DNA from: CAZLKN01 sp964560135
GTDB taxonomy: Bacteria > Actinomycetota > JAICYB01
Direction: 5' to 3'
DNA length: 64,000 bases
Assembly (NCBI GenBank): GCA_964560135.1
Contig: CAZLKN010000009.1
Span: 1-64,000, forward strand
Shown: positions 34,933-43,888 of the stretch, piece by piece
How positions within the stretch are numbered: position 1 is the stretch's first letter
How the letters are laid out: every line of letters starts with the position of its first letter
Notes under the pieces: generated by a model
Seen by the model: the letters and a program-made list of their open reading frames with translations, nothing else
Databases searched by the model: none
What the model was told of the DNA's origin: nothing
Made by a program: the position numbers and the translations under genes

Positions 34933-36843
34933 ATGCGCCGTCTGATGGTGCTGTCCGTCGCGCTGGCGCTCTGCGCGCCGTTGGTCGCGGCCTCCGCGCA
35001 GGTCCCGGAGGCGCCGCTTCCGGAGCTGCGCTTCGCCACCGGCGGGGAGCCGGGTACCTGCATCCGCGTCGACCGGGAGACCGGTGAAGAGTCCGATCCC
35101 TACGGGCAGCGCTGCTCGCGGCTGAGCTTCACCGTGGGGCCGATCGTCGTGCAGCCCGGTGCCAACAGCACGTATCCCTACGTCACGGCGATCGAGAAGC
35201 CCTGGTACGACGGCTTCATGGTGCGCATCGAGCCGAACATGGTGCGGGTCGACGGCAGCGAGCCGCCGGCCGACGAGATCCACCTGCACCACGCCACGTG
35301 GCTGTCGTCGCCGTCGTACGGCAATGGGCCGTTCTTCGCTGCCGGTGAGGAGAAGACGGTGGCCGAGTTCCCCGTCCCCTACGGGATGCCGGTGCAGCGC
35401 TCGGACGTCTGGTACATGGTCCACATGGTCCACAACGCGGGTTCGCAGCCCGAGGTGGTGTGGATCACCTACGACATCGACTACGTCGCCGCCGATGACG
35501 CCGACGACCTGGGCATCAAGACGATCCGTCCGTTCTGGCTGGACGTCTGGAAGAACGGACGGCGCTCCAACTACCCCGTGTACAACACCCACCGCGGCTA
35601 CGGGGACCCGATCACCGACGAGGTGACGCTGGACATCAACACCGACCCGGACACCGGCGAGGTGGCCACCACCACCGAATGCACCTGGCCGAAGCAGGAG
35701 TGCGGAGCCTTCGACTCCTGGGGCGGCGAGGACGTCGGCCAGGGAACGCCGGGCAACGGGAGGGGCACCGACATCTACGTCCCCCCCGACCTCGCCGGCA
35801 CGCTCATCGGCATCGGCGGGCACCTGCACCCCGGGGGCTTGCGCGTCGAGGTCGACGCGGTCAGGTGTCTGGACGCACAGGGCGACCAGGTCGAGCCGGT
35901 GCGCCCCGGCAACACGATCACGAGTTGGGCGGGCCTGCGATGCCCCGACGGAAGCACGGAGGAGGACAAGCGGATCTTCACCTCCGACGCCACGTACTTC
36001 GACAACGAGCCGCTGTCCTGGAACTTCCGGATGACGGTGTCGGGCGTCCCCTTTTGGAAGGTGAACATGTACGAGGGGACGATGCTGCGCATCAACTCGG
36101 TCTACGAAACCGATCGGGCGTCGTGGTACGAGGGGATGGGCATCGCCGTCGCCTACGTGCACCCGTACTCGGATGCCGAGGAGTTCTACGGCCTCGATCC
36201 CTTCGACCCGGGAACGGAGATCGTCGACGACATCCCGGCCGCGGAGTGCCATCCGACGCTGGCCGCCAACCCGGACCGGTTGTGCACCCGCGGCCTCATC
36301 ACCCGTGGCGAGACGCCGGGCGGGGACCGCAAGGGCGGTGCCAACGCCCGTCCCTGGGAGTCGGCCGACGGCCCAGTCACCCAGGACATCTCCATCGCCG
36401 GGTTCCTGTACCTGCCCGGTGACCTGGGCTCGGTGTCGTTGACGGGCGTGCCACAGGTGCGCCGGGACGAGCCGGTCACGTTCTGGAACCTGGATGCGGC
36501 GACGAACGTGTATCACACGGTCACGGCGTGCGCGTACCCGTGCAACGGGCAGACCGGCATCGACTACCCGATCGCCGACTTCGGATGGGGACGGGGGGAT
36601 CTGGCCCCCGGGGGCGACGGGCCGGTCACCTACGACTCGGCGGAGCTCGGGTACAGCCCCGACTTCGGACCCGCGCGCAGCCAGATCCCGCCGGGTTCCG
36701 GTGAGGACCCCGGGGAGTGGGCGTACAACGGGATCGCCTACAGCTTTACCCCCGCCGACCTGAACCTCGAGGCCGGCGAGGTCTACACGTACTACTGCCG
36801 TGTCCACCCGTTCATGCGGGGCTCGTTCAAGGTCGTGGAATGA
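34933..36843 (+). CDS. secreted copper type II monooxygenase-like protein fused to a cupredoxin (paralogue B)
   Basis: A 636 aa paralogue of 28164-29996 with a signal peptide (about 1-22). Equivalent ligands are His119-His120 (EIHLHHATWL), His164/His167 (YMVHMVHNAG), His297/His299 (GGHLHPGG), Met402 (WYEGMGI) and a cupredoxin with His528, Cys622, His625 and Met628. A cysteine pair next to the first cupredoxin His (TACAYPC) matches TRCQEPC in A. The two share YDG.MVR and the GEEKT box, but the linkers differ, so they diverged long ago. ATG 34933 follows GGAAGGGG; ATG 34894 is an upstream alternative. Monooxygenase activity is inferred only. Confidence 0.72.
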   Translation: MRRLMVLSVALALCAPLVAASAQVPEAPLPELRFATGGEPGTCIRVDRETGEESDPYGQRCSRLSFTVGPIVVQPGANSTYPYVTAIEKPWYDGFMVRIEPNMVRVDGSEPPADEIHLHHATWLSSPSYGNGPFFAAGEEKTVAEFPVPYGMPVQRSDVWYMVHMVHNAGSQPEVVWITYDIDYVAADDADDLGIKTIRPFWLDVWKNGRRSNYPVYNTHRGYGDPITDEVTLDINTDPDTGEVATTTECTWPKQECGAFDSWGGEDVGQGTPGNGRGTDIYVPPDLAGTLIGIGGHLHPGGLRVEVDAVRCLDAQGDQVEPVRPGNTITSWAGLRCPDGSTEEDKRIFTSDATYFDNEPLSWNFRMTVSGVPFWKVNMYEGTMLRINSVYETDRASWYEGMGIAVAYVHPYSDAEEFYGLDPFDPGTEIVDDIPAAECHPTLAANPDRLCTRGLITRGETPGGDRKGGANARPWESADGPVTQDISIAGFLYLPGDLGSVSLTGVPQVRRDEPVTFWNLDAATNVYHTVTACAYPCNGQTGIDYPIADFGWGRGDLAPGGDGPVTYDSAELGYSPDFGPARSQIPPGSGEDPGEWAYNGIAYSFTPADLNLEAGEVYTYYCRVHPFMRGSFKVVE

Positions 36844-36880
36844 AACGTCGGATGCAGATGGGGAACGAGGAGGTAGATCG

Positions 36881-38797
36881 ATGACGAGTTGGAGAAGGAT
36901 GTACGAGGAGGGGCTGCCGGACGAGCTGCCCATCAACGTGCTGCCGTATGCGAACGAGGAGTTCTTCCCCGTCCCGCCGTCGGCCAAGGATCTGGAGGTC
37001 CACCGGACGGCGATGCGGGACTGCGACGAGATGGCCCGCAGGTTCGGGATCCCTCGCCGCCGGTTCTTGCAGACCAGCGCCGCCGCGGTCGTGACGATGG
37101 CGGCGATCAACCGGGTGATGGGCACCGCCGGCGGCCACTACGCGTTCGCCGACCACCGGACCAGCGACCCCAAGGCCTGCAACGTGGACAACGGTGACCT
37201 GCACTATCCGGGGGCCCAGCTGAACAACCTGCCGGGCGAGTTCATCATGGACGTCCAGACGCACCACGTGGACATCGAGGACGACGAATGGCGGACGCAG
37301 AACCCGGGCCAGGCGGCTTTCTTCGCGGCCGTCTGGTCGCAGTCGAGCTGCGGCGAGGAGGACCGCCTCGAGTGCCTCGGCCGCTACCACTACATGAAGG
37401 AGCTCTTCCTCGACTCCTCGACGAACGTCACGGCGCTGTCCGCGGTTCCTTACAGGCCGGACGGGCAGCCGCTCCCGATCGAGCGGGCGGCGGAAACCTG
37501 CGACATCATCAACGGGATGGCGGGGAGCCGCCGGTCGGTGATGCACCGGTTCGTGATGCCGAACCGGGGGTCGCTCGGGAACAAGAGCGACTCGATCCTC
37601 GGCAACCACGGGGTGTACCCCGTGTACATGCAGGAAGAGTTCGACCTGATGGAGTACACGGCACAGAACTTCGGTCAGCATCTGCGGGCCTGGAAGATCT
37701 ACTGCCCGTGGGGCGACGTGCCCAACGCCTCGGGCTGGTGGTTGGACGACCCGGCGGGTCGCCGCTTCATCGAGCACGCGCTGTACATCAGCCATGCCTA
37801 CGGGATCCCGCCGCTGATCTGCGCCCACAAGGGCTTCGCCCTGCCGTCGTTCGACCAGGAGAAGGCCGCAACGCGCGACGTCGGCGTGGTGGCGAAGACC
37901 TACCCCGACATGCACTTCATGATCTACCACTCGGGGTACGACGGCGACGGCATCAGCCTGGGCGGCCCGCTGAACCAGGGCACGAGCACCCAGGGCCCGT
38001 ACCCGGGTGACATCGCCTCCGACGGCACCTGGCAGGTCGGCGCCGGGGACGAGAGCCAGGTGCGCTCCATCGACCGCGGCGTGGACAACTTCATCAAGGC
38101 GCTGCGCGAGAACGGCTGGTCGGCCAGGCACTTCGCGCCCGGCGGCGCGCCCCGGGTTCCCCTGAATGCCGGCGACGGCGACCCGAACATCCACGCCAAC
38201 GTCCCCAACGTCTCCGCCGAGCTGGGCTCGGTCTGGGGTTCGGTGCAGCGGGACCCCACGCGGGCGAGCTTCCTGCTCGGCAAGCTGATCTACCACGTCG
38301 GTCCCCGCCGGGTGATCTGGGGAACCGACAGCCTGTGGGGCGGTTCGCCGCAGAACCAGATCATCACCTTCCGGGCCTTCCAGATGTCCGATGCGATCAA
38401 ACAGCTCTACCGTCTGCCGCACGGACTCGAGGGTGACGTCGATGACCCGTCCCTCGACGCGATGGATCCGGCGAGTTACGCGTCGCCGCACCCGCGGTTC
38501 CCCGACTGGCCCACCGACGGGCTGGCCCATCCGGAGCGCACGATCCGCAACGGCGTCCTCGGACGCAACGCCGCGGCGCTGTACCGCGTGGATCCGGACG
38601 CCGAGCTGGATGCGATCACCTGCGACCACCTCACGCAGATGCGCGACGGTGAGTACGGTGAGAACCCGATGGCCACCAACGACGTGCACGGTCCTCGCAC
38701 GTCGGCCGGTGTGCGCGAGGAGATGTACCGCGACCCGTGGTACCGGGGCGCGCGGAAGGCCCAGAACGAGGCCGGCTTCATGAGGCGCCTGCGCTGA
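36881..38797 (+). CDS. Tat-exported metal-dependent hydrolase (Amidohydro_2-like)
   Basis: A 638 aa TIM-barrel hydrolase related to the ACMSD/amidohydrolase-2 family. A twin-arginine motif RRRFLQTS (59-66) with a following hydrophobic stretch sits behind a 58-residue N-terminal extension; M51 would be a more usual Tat start, but GAGGAGGT favours ATG 36881. Metal-site candidates are MDVQTHHVD (a Gln where the family has the first His of HxH), ICAHKG, IYHSGYDG and WGTDSLWGG. It comes 37 bases after paralogue B and one base before the S9-like gene. It probably acts on the product or substrate of the copper proteins. Confidence 0.72.
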   Translation: MTSWRRMYEEGLPDELPINVLPYANEEFFPVPPSAKDLEVHRTAMRDCDEMARRFGIPRRRFLQTSAAAVVTMAAINRVMGTAGGHYAFADHRTSDPKACNVDNGDLHYPGAQLNNLPGEFIMDVQTHHVDIEDDEWRTQNPGQAAFFAAVWSQSSCGEEDRLECLGRYHYMKELFLDSSTNVTALSAVPYRPDGQPLPIERAAETCDIINGMAGSRRSVMHRFVMPNRGSLGNKSDSILGNHGVYPVYMQEEFDLMEYTAQNFGQHLRAWKIYCPWGDVPNASGWWLDDPAGRRFIEHALYISHAYGIPPLICAHKGFALPSFDQEKAATRDVGVVAKTYPDMHFMIYHSGYDGDGISLGGPLNQGTSTQGPYPGDIASDGTWQVGAGDESQVRSIDRGVDNFIKALRENGWSARHFAPGGAPRVPLNAGDGDPNIHANVPNVSAELGSVWGSVQRDPTRASFLLGKLIYHVGPRRVIWGTDSLWGGSPQNQIITFRAFQMSDAIKQLYRLPHGLEGDVDDPSLDAMDPASYASPHPRFPDWPTDGLAHPERTIRNGVLGRNAAALYRVDPDAELDAITCDHLTQMRDGEYGENPMATNDVHGPRTSAGVREEMYRDPWYRGARKAQNEAGFMRRLR

Positions 38798-38798
38798 G

Positions 38799-40589
38799 AT
38801 GAAGCCGAGCGTCGCGGAGCTGGCGGCGGTGGGGGCGTCGACCCCCATCGCCTTCTCGCCGGACGGACAGCGCCTGCTGGTGCTGTCCGACGGCGACGGG
38901 CCGACGCGGCCGTTCGCCGTCGATCTGGTCGGTGGGGACCGTGAGCTGCTGCTCGACGCGGCTGTGGAGGCGGCCGTGTGGCTCCCAGGATCCGAGCGGT
39001 TGCTCGTCCAGGTGTCGGGAGACGGCCGGTCGCAACTCCTCCTCGATGAGGGGGGCGGTCGGCTGCGACCGGTCGCACCCGACGCAGGGACGTCGATCCG
39101 TCTCGGCGCGCTCGCCGCCGACGGCCGAACGATCGCCTTCTCGACCCGGCACGGCCCGGCGATGAGCAGTGTGCACGTGTGCGACGTGGACGCCGGCGAG
39201 GTGCGGTGTGTGCTGCACGGGCCCGGCTCCTGGAGCCCGGAGAGCTTCTCGCCGGACGGACGGCTGCTCGCCGTCCGTCTCGTGACCGAACGCAGCGCCG
39301 AGACGATCCTCGCCCTCGTGGACGTCTCGACGGGCGAGCACACCTACGTGTCGGGGATCGAGGGAGCGGCGTACTACGGGCCCCCGTCCTGGCTCCCGGA
39401 CTCGTCGGGGTTCTACTTCGCCACGGATGCGGGAGCCGAGTACCGCGGGCTGGCCCGCTACGAGATCGCCACGGGGGTCTGGCAGTTCGCCGTGGAGCGC
39501 GACCTCGACCTCCGGGGCAGTTTGGATCCCACGGGCCGCCTGCTCGCCCTGGCCGTGAACCGGGATGGCGCGACGATCCTGGAGCTGGTCGACGCGGCGA
39601 GCAGCACGTCGGTGCGAAAGATCCCGTTGCCGGGCGACGGCCAGGTCGGGTTCACGGTCTTCTCAGCGGACGGCTCGCTGCTCGCCTTCCACTTCACCTC
39701 CGATACCGAGCCCGGCGAGGTCTGGATCCACGACGTGGAGCACGATGAAACCCGTCGTCTGACGTCGAGCGAACGGCCTGCGGCGGCATTCGTGGAGAGC
39801 GAGGTGCACCGGTACCCGTCCTTCGACGGACTGTGGATCCCCGTGCGCCTGTACCGCCCTCCGGACGCCGCGGCCCCCGTGCCCGTGGTGGTTCTGCTGC
39901 ACGACGGCCCGGACGCCCAGCACGTGGCCGCCTATCATCCGTTGATCCAGGCGCTCGTGGTCCGGGGGATCGCCGTGGCGTGCCCCAACGTGCGAGGCTC
40001 CACCGGCTACGGGAAGCGCTACCACCACCTGGACGACAACCGGATGCGGATGCACGCCTTCGGCGACGTGGCCTACCTCCACGCCTGGCTCGAGGGCCTC
40101 GACGGCGTGGACGCCTCGCGGATCGCGCTGACCGGCTCCGGCTACGGCGGTTTCCTGGCCCTCGGTGCCCTTGCGTTCTACCCGGAGCTGTGGATCGGCG
40201 CGGCGGCGGTATCGCCGATCCTCGACCTCCCGTCCTACGTGGCGGCGGCGCCGGCGCAGATCCGGGCCTGGCGGGAGCGGGAGTTCGGCCGCCTCGACCG
40301 CTACGGACAGATGCTCGAGGAGGGGTCCCCTCTGTCGCGGGCAGACGACATCCGGGCCCCCGTTCTCCTGCTGCACGGCGAGGCCGACCGCGAGGTTCCG
40401 GCGGAGCAGGCCGAGGCGTTCCGGGCGGCGTTGGATGCGAGGGGCACCGTGTGCGAGGTCCACCTGTATCCGGAGGGCCGGCGGCTGCGGGGAGCGGCGC
40501 TCGTGGACGCGCACGAGCGCACCGTGGCGTTCCTCGAGCGGTGCATCGCGGGTGAGGCGACGCGCGTCGGCGGGGCCTCGTCGCGCTGA
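38799..40589 (+). CDS. S9 (prolyl oligopeptidase family)-like protein lacking catalytic Ser and His
   Basis: A 596 aa cytoplasmic protein with an N-terminal beta-propeller (repeats such as FSPDGRLLAV and FSADGSLLAF) and a C-terminal alpha/beta hydrolase domain. In active relatives the nucleophile elbow is GGSYGG. Here it reads GSGYGG, with Gly448 at the nucleophile position. The triad Asp (Asp530, HGEADREVP) is kept, but the usual EGHGF reads EGRRL at 559-563, so the His is missing. It is probably a pseudoenzyme or has another role. It starts one base after the amidohydrolase stop, so it is co-transcribed with it. Confidence 0.75.
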   Translation: MKPSVAELAAVGASTPIAFSPDGQRLLVLSDGDGPTRPFAVDLVGGDRELLLDAAVEAAVWLPGSERLLVQVSGDGRSQLLLDEGGGRLRPVAPDAGTSIRLGALAADGRTIAFSTRHGPAMSSVHVCDVDAGEVRCVLHGPGSWSPESFSPDGRLLAVRLVTERSAETILALVDVSTGEHTYVSGIEGAAYYGPPSWLPDSSGFYFATDAGAEYRGLARYEIATGVWQFAVERDLDLRGSLDPTGRLLALAVNRDGATILELVDAASSTSVRKIPLPGDGQVGFTVFSADGSLLAFHFTSDTEPGEVWIHDVEHDETRRLTSSERPAAAFVESEVHRYPSFDGLWIPVRLYRPPDAAAPVPVVVLLHDGPDAQHVAAYHPLIQALVVRGIAVACPNVRGSTGYGKRYHHLDDNRMRMHAFGDVAYLHAWLEGLDGVDASRIALTGSGYGGFLALGALAFYPELWIGAAAVSPILDLPSYVAAAPAQIRAWREREFGRLDRYGQMLEEGSPLSRADDIRAPVLLLHGEADREVPAEQAEAFRAALDARGTVCEVHLYPEGRRLRGAALVDAHERTVAFLERCIAGEATRVGGASSR

Positions 40590-40637
40590 TCACGCCGGCG
40601 CTCCCGGCCCCCGTGCCCGCAGCCACCCCGACCCCGG

Positions 40638-40643
40638 TATCCT
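40638..40643 (+). promoter_or_regulatory. possible -10 element of the PIG-L deacetylase gene
   Basis: TATCCT lies ten bases before the ATG at 40654, leaving a leader of only a few bases. Confidence 0.3.
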
Positions 40644-40653
40644 CGCGGGTGCG

Positions 40654-41376
40654 ATGGCCGACGAACCGATGCGCATCCTCTGCGTCTCCGCCCACCCCGA
40701 CGACCTCGAGTTCGCCGTCGCCGGCTCGGTCGCCCGGTGGGCCGGTGAGGGCGCCGAGGTCGTCTACGCGATCGTGACCGACGGCTCCACGGGGACCGAG
40801 GACCCGGAGCTGGCCGGCGAGCGGCTGGCGGCGGTCCGGCGGGAGGAGGCGCTCCGCGCCGCAGGGGTCGTCGGGGTGAAGGAGGTCGAGCTCCTCGGCT
40901 ACCGGGACGGCTACGTCGAGCCGACCCTGGAGCTGCGGCGCGACATCGCGCGGGTGTTCCGGCGGCACCGTCCGCACCGGTTCTGCGTGATGGATCCCGT
41001 GCCGCTGCCCGGCGGGTGGTTCGTGAACCATCCCGACCACCGCGCCGTCGGGCAGGCCTCCCTCGACATCACCGTCACCGCGGGCACGACGACCGGCCAC
41101 TTCCCGGAGCTGCGCGAGGAGGGACTGGCCCCCTGGCGGGGCCTTCGCGAGATCTGGGTGTGCGGACCCGCGGGCGGTGAGACCGCGGTGGACATCACCT
41201 CCACGATCGACCGCAAGATCGAGGCACTGCGCTGCCACGCCTCCCAGATCGGCGAGTGGGACGTGGAGACCGCCGTGCGGAGCTGGACGCGGGAGAACGG
41301 ACGCAAGCACGGCTACGACCATGCGGAGCTCTTCCACGTGGTCCGGCCCCTGGGGGCAGAGGACCCCGAGACCTGA
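40654..41376 (+). CDS. PIG-L/LmbE family N-acetylglucosaminyl deacetylase
   Basis: A zinc-dependent deacetylase of the family that includes MshB and Mca of mycothiol metabolism. The metal motif AHPDD is at 13-17 and the third ligand region NHPDHRAVG is near the middle. The length of 240 aa is slightly short of MshB. There is no signal peptide. Mycothiol involvement is possible for an actinobacterium, but nothing beside it confirms that. It ends one base before the convergent panB. Confidence 0.85.
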   Translation: MADEPMRILCVSAHPDDLEFAVAGSVARWAGEGAEVVYAIVTDGSTGTEDPELAGERLAAVRREEALRAAGVVGVKEVELLGYRDGYVEPTLELRRDIARVFRRHRPHRFCVMDPVPLPGGWFVNHPDHRAVGQASLDITVTAGTTTGHFPELREEGLAPWRGLREIWVCGPAGGETAVDITSTIDRKIEALRCHASQIGEWDVETAVRSWTRENGRKHGYDHAELFHVVRPLGAEDPET

Positions 41377-41377
41377 G

Positions 41378-42169
41378 CTACCGGTAGCCGTGCTCGGGGG
41401 CCGGGTAGACGCCCTCGGCAACCTCCTTGGCGAACGCCTGCACGGCCCCCTGGATCTCAGAGGCGAGGTCGGCGTACCGCTTCACGAAGCGGGGGCCGGG
41501 CCCGGGCGTCATTCCCAGGAGGTCGTGCAGCACCAGCACCTGGCCGCTCGTACCCGGACCGGCGCCGATCCCGATGGTCGGGATCTCGAGGGCCTCGGTG
41601 ACGCGAGCGCCGAGCTCGGCCGGGACGCACTCGAGCACGAGCGCGAACGCGCCCGCGTCCTGCAGCTCCAGCGCGCCGGCGAGCACCCGGTCGGCGTCGT
41701 CACCGCGTCCCTGGACCCGGTAGCCGCCGAAGGCGTTCACGAACTGCGGTGTCAGCCCGAGGTGGCCCATCACGGGGATCCCCCGTTCGGTGAGTTCGGC
41801 GACGATCCCGGCAACCGGTCCGGCCCCCTCGACCTTCACGGCGTGCATCCCCGCCTGGAGGAACGCGGTGGCGTTGCGCATCGCGTCCGCGTGGGAGGCG
41901 TGGTAGGAGCCGAAAGGCAAGTCCCCGACGAGCAGGGCATCCCGCGCGCCGCGGGCGACCGCCCGGGCGTGATGGAGCATGTCGTCCATCGTCACGGGGA
42001 TCGTGCTCGGATAACCGAGCATCACCTGCCCCAGGGAGTCGCCGACGAGCAGAACCGGGATGCCGGCTTCGTCGAGCAGCCGCGCCGACAGGGCATCGTA
42101 CGCGGTGACCATCGCGAAGCGCTCCCCGCGCGAGCGGCGCTCACGCAGGTCGTGGACGGTGACGGGCAT
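41378..42169 (-). CDS. panB: 3-methyl-2-oxobutanoate hydroxymethyltransferase
   Basis: First committed enzyme of pantothenate synthesis. The conserved stretches are MVTAYDALSARLLDEAGI, VGDSLGQVMLGY, LPFGSYHAS, KVEGAG and the Glu of LECVPAEL. The 263 aa length is normal. AAGGAGGTTG lies a few bases before the ATG on the minus strand. It is alone here, without panC or panD. Confidence 0.95.
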   Translation of the reverse strand: MPVTVHDLRERRSRGERFAMVTAYDALSARLLDEAGIPVLLVGDSLGQVMLGYPSTIPVTMDDMLHHARAVARGARDALLVGDLPFGSYHASHADAMRNATAFLQAGMHAVKVEGAGPVAGIVAELTERGIPVMGHLGLTPQFVNAFGGYRVQGRGDDADRVLAGALELQDAGAFALVLECVPAELGARVTEALEIPTIGIGAGPGTSGQVLVLHDLLGMTPGPGPRFVKRYADLASEIQGAVQAFAKEVAEGVYPAPEHGYR

Positions 42170-42301
42170 GGGACAACCTCCTTCCCTCGAGGCCCCATCA
42201 GGGGTCCCCTGGTCCGGATGCCATCATGCCACGACGGGCAGGCCGGAAGGGAAGGTGGCAGAGTAGGGAGGTCGGTCGACGGACGCGGGAGGCACGAGGC
42301 G

Positions 42302-42664
42302 ATGGAGAGCGAGGGACAGACGTTCCTGGAGGAGATGGTCCGCCGTCGCGGGTACGTCCACGACTTCCACCGGGTCCTGGCCGAACACGATCTCGAGTTC
42401 CTGCAGGCCTACGAGCAGTTGCTCGACGCGGCGTACCTGCGGCCGAGGCGGCTGTCCCGGCTGTCGAAGGAGATGATCTACACGGCGGTTCTGGCGGCCA
42501 TCGGCTCCTCCCGCGACCACCTGCGGGCGCACATCGCGGCGGCGTCGGCCGAGGGAGCGACCTCCGGTGACATCCTCGAAGTGCTGGAGCTCGTGCTCCC
42601 GAGCGCGGGCGTCGCGCGCTTCATCGAGGCCATCGCGGTGTGGAGGGAGGTCTTCGAGGCATGA
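42302..42664 (+). CDS. carboxymuconolactone decarboxylase / AhpD-like protein
   Basis: A 120 aa all-helical CMD-family protein, with the core LSRLSKEMIYTAVLAAIGSS and RAHIAAASAEGATSGDILE. The CxxC pair of AhpD-type peroxidases is absent, so a thiol-disulphide role is unlikely. The ATG is chosen because the frame upstream overlaps panB on the other strand. It is coupled to the next gene by ATGA. Confidence 0.8.
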   Translation: MESEGQTFLEEMVRRRGYVHDFHRVLAEHDLEFLQAYEQLLDAAYLRPRRLSRLSKEMIYTAVLAAIGSSRDHLRAHIAAASAEGATSGDILEVLELVLPSAGVARFIEAIAVWREVFEA

Positions 42665-43191
42665 GCCGGATCGCGATCGTCGGATCCTTCTCGACGGGCA
42701 AGACCACACTGGCGGAGGCGGTGGCCCCCAAGCTCGGCCTGCCGCTGCTGCCGGAGGTGGCCCGCGAGATCGCCGCGCTGGGCTTCAAGCTCGACAAGGA
42801 CGCCACCGTCGAGACGGAGGCGCTGATCTTCATGCGCCAGTACTACAACGAGATGACCCACGACGGATTCGTGGCCGACCGCTCGATGCTCGACGCCCTC
42901 GCCTACGCGAGCTGGGTCCTCGAGCACCAGGAGCGCCGGAAGGAGTTCGCGCTCTGGGACGCCTGCCTCGATATCGCGCGCCACCACCTGCGGTCCAACT
43001 ACACGCAGGTCTTCTACCTGCCGATCGAGTTCGGGATCGTGCCCGACGGCCTGCGCCCGGATGATCCCGACTTCCAGGCCGACATCGACCGGCGGATCCT
43101 GGAGCTGCTGCACAGCCATGACATCCGGTACTCGACGCTGACCGGCAGCGTGTCGGAGCGTCTGGACGGTCTCCTGGGATCGGTGCGCTAG
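42661..43191 (+). CDS. P-loop ATPase/kinase, NadR-like AAA_28 type
   Basis: A 176 aa soluble P-loop protein with Walker A GSFSTGKTT at about 8-16 and a short Asp-containing DRSMLDALAY segment like that of NadR ribosylnicotinamide kinase and related deoxynucleoside-kinase folds. The substrate cannot be told from sequence. It overlaps the CMD gene by four bases and is followed by the DtxR-like regulator. Confidence 0.7.
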   Translation: MSRIAIVGSFSTGKTTLAEAVAPKLGLPLLPEVAREIAALGFKLDKDATVETEALIFMRQYYNEMTHDGFVADRSMLDALAYASWVLEHQERRKEFALWDACLDIARHHLRSNYTQVFYLPIEFGIVPDGLRPDDPDFQADIDRRILELLHSHDIRYSTLTGSVSERLDGLLGSVR

Positions 43192-43216
43192 GCTTCCGGC
43201 GAGGAGTGGGCGAGAC

Positions 43217-43888
43217 ATGGCGCAAGCGGAGATCACGAGCACCATCGAGTCCTACCTCGAGGCGGTCTTCGAGCTCGAGGAGATCGGTGAGCGGGTGACC
43301 CAGGCGCGGCTCGCGCGCTGGTTCGGCGTCTCGCCCCCGGCGACCTCGGAGGTCGTGCACCGCATCGCCAAGCTCCGCTTGATCGACTTCGACTCCGACC
43401 GCACGATCCTGCTCACCGACGAGGGCCGGACGCGGGCAGCCGAGATGGCCGGCCGGCATCGGCTGATCGAGCGCTATCTCGTGGACGTGCTGGAGGTGCC
43501 CTGGCACCTCGCGGACGAGGAGGTCCGCAAGATGGAGCCCGGCGTGTCCGACACGGTCCTGGAGCGGATGCGGGCGAGCCTCGGCGACGTCCAGCGATGC
43601 CCCCACGGCAATCCGATCCCCGGCACGCCGGCCTCACGCCAGCAGCTCGATCTCACCCCGCTGGACGAATGTCCGCTCGGGGTGCGGGTGACGGTGGACC
43701 GGATCCGGGAGGACCTCGAGCTCGACCTGGACATGCTCCGGTACCTGGAGGAGCACGAGCTGCTCCCGGGGGCGGAGGTGACGGTCTCCGACCGTGATCC
43801 CGAGGGAGCGGTCACCGTCGAACGCGACGGCGACGTCGTGGCGGTGGGTCCGGCTCTGGCGTCGCACGTCCTCTGCGTCAAGGCCTGA
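43217..43888 (+). CDS. DtxR/MntR-family regulator with an incomplete metal site
   Basis: A 223 aa metalloregulator-like protein with an N-terminal winged helix (TQARLARWFGVSPPATSEVV), a dimerisation domain and a C-terminal FeoA/SH3-like domain. DtxR ligands His79 and Glu83 match His81 and Glu85 (RHRLIER). The later cluster (H98, C102, E105-H106 in DtxR) reads ADEEVRKMEPG here, losing His98, Cys102 and His106. The domain junction RCPHGNPIPG is conserved. GAGGAG precedes the ATG. One-base overlap with the transaminase gene suggests control of the glycolate operon or simple co-transcription. Confidence 0.85.
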   Translation: MAQAEITSTIESYLEAVFELEEIGERVTQARLARWFGVSPPATSEVVHRIAKLRLIDFDSDRTILLTDEGRTRAAEMAGRHRLIERYLVDVLEVPWHLADEEVRKMEPGVSDTVLERMRASLGDVQRCPHGNPIPGTPASRQQLDLTPLDECPLGVRVTVDRIREDLELDLDMLRYLEEHELLPGAEVTVSDRDPEGAVTVERDGDVVAVGPALASHVLCVKA

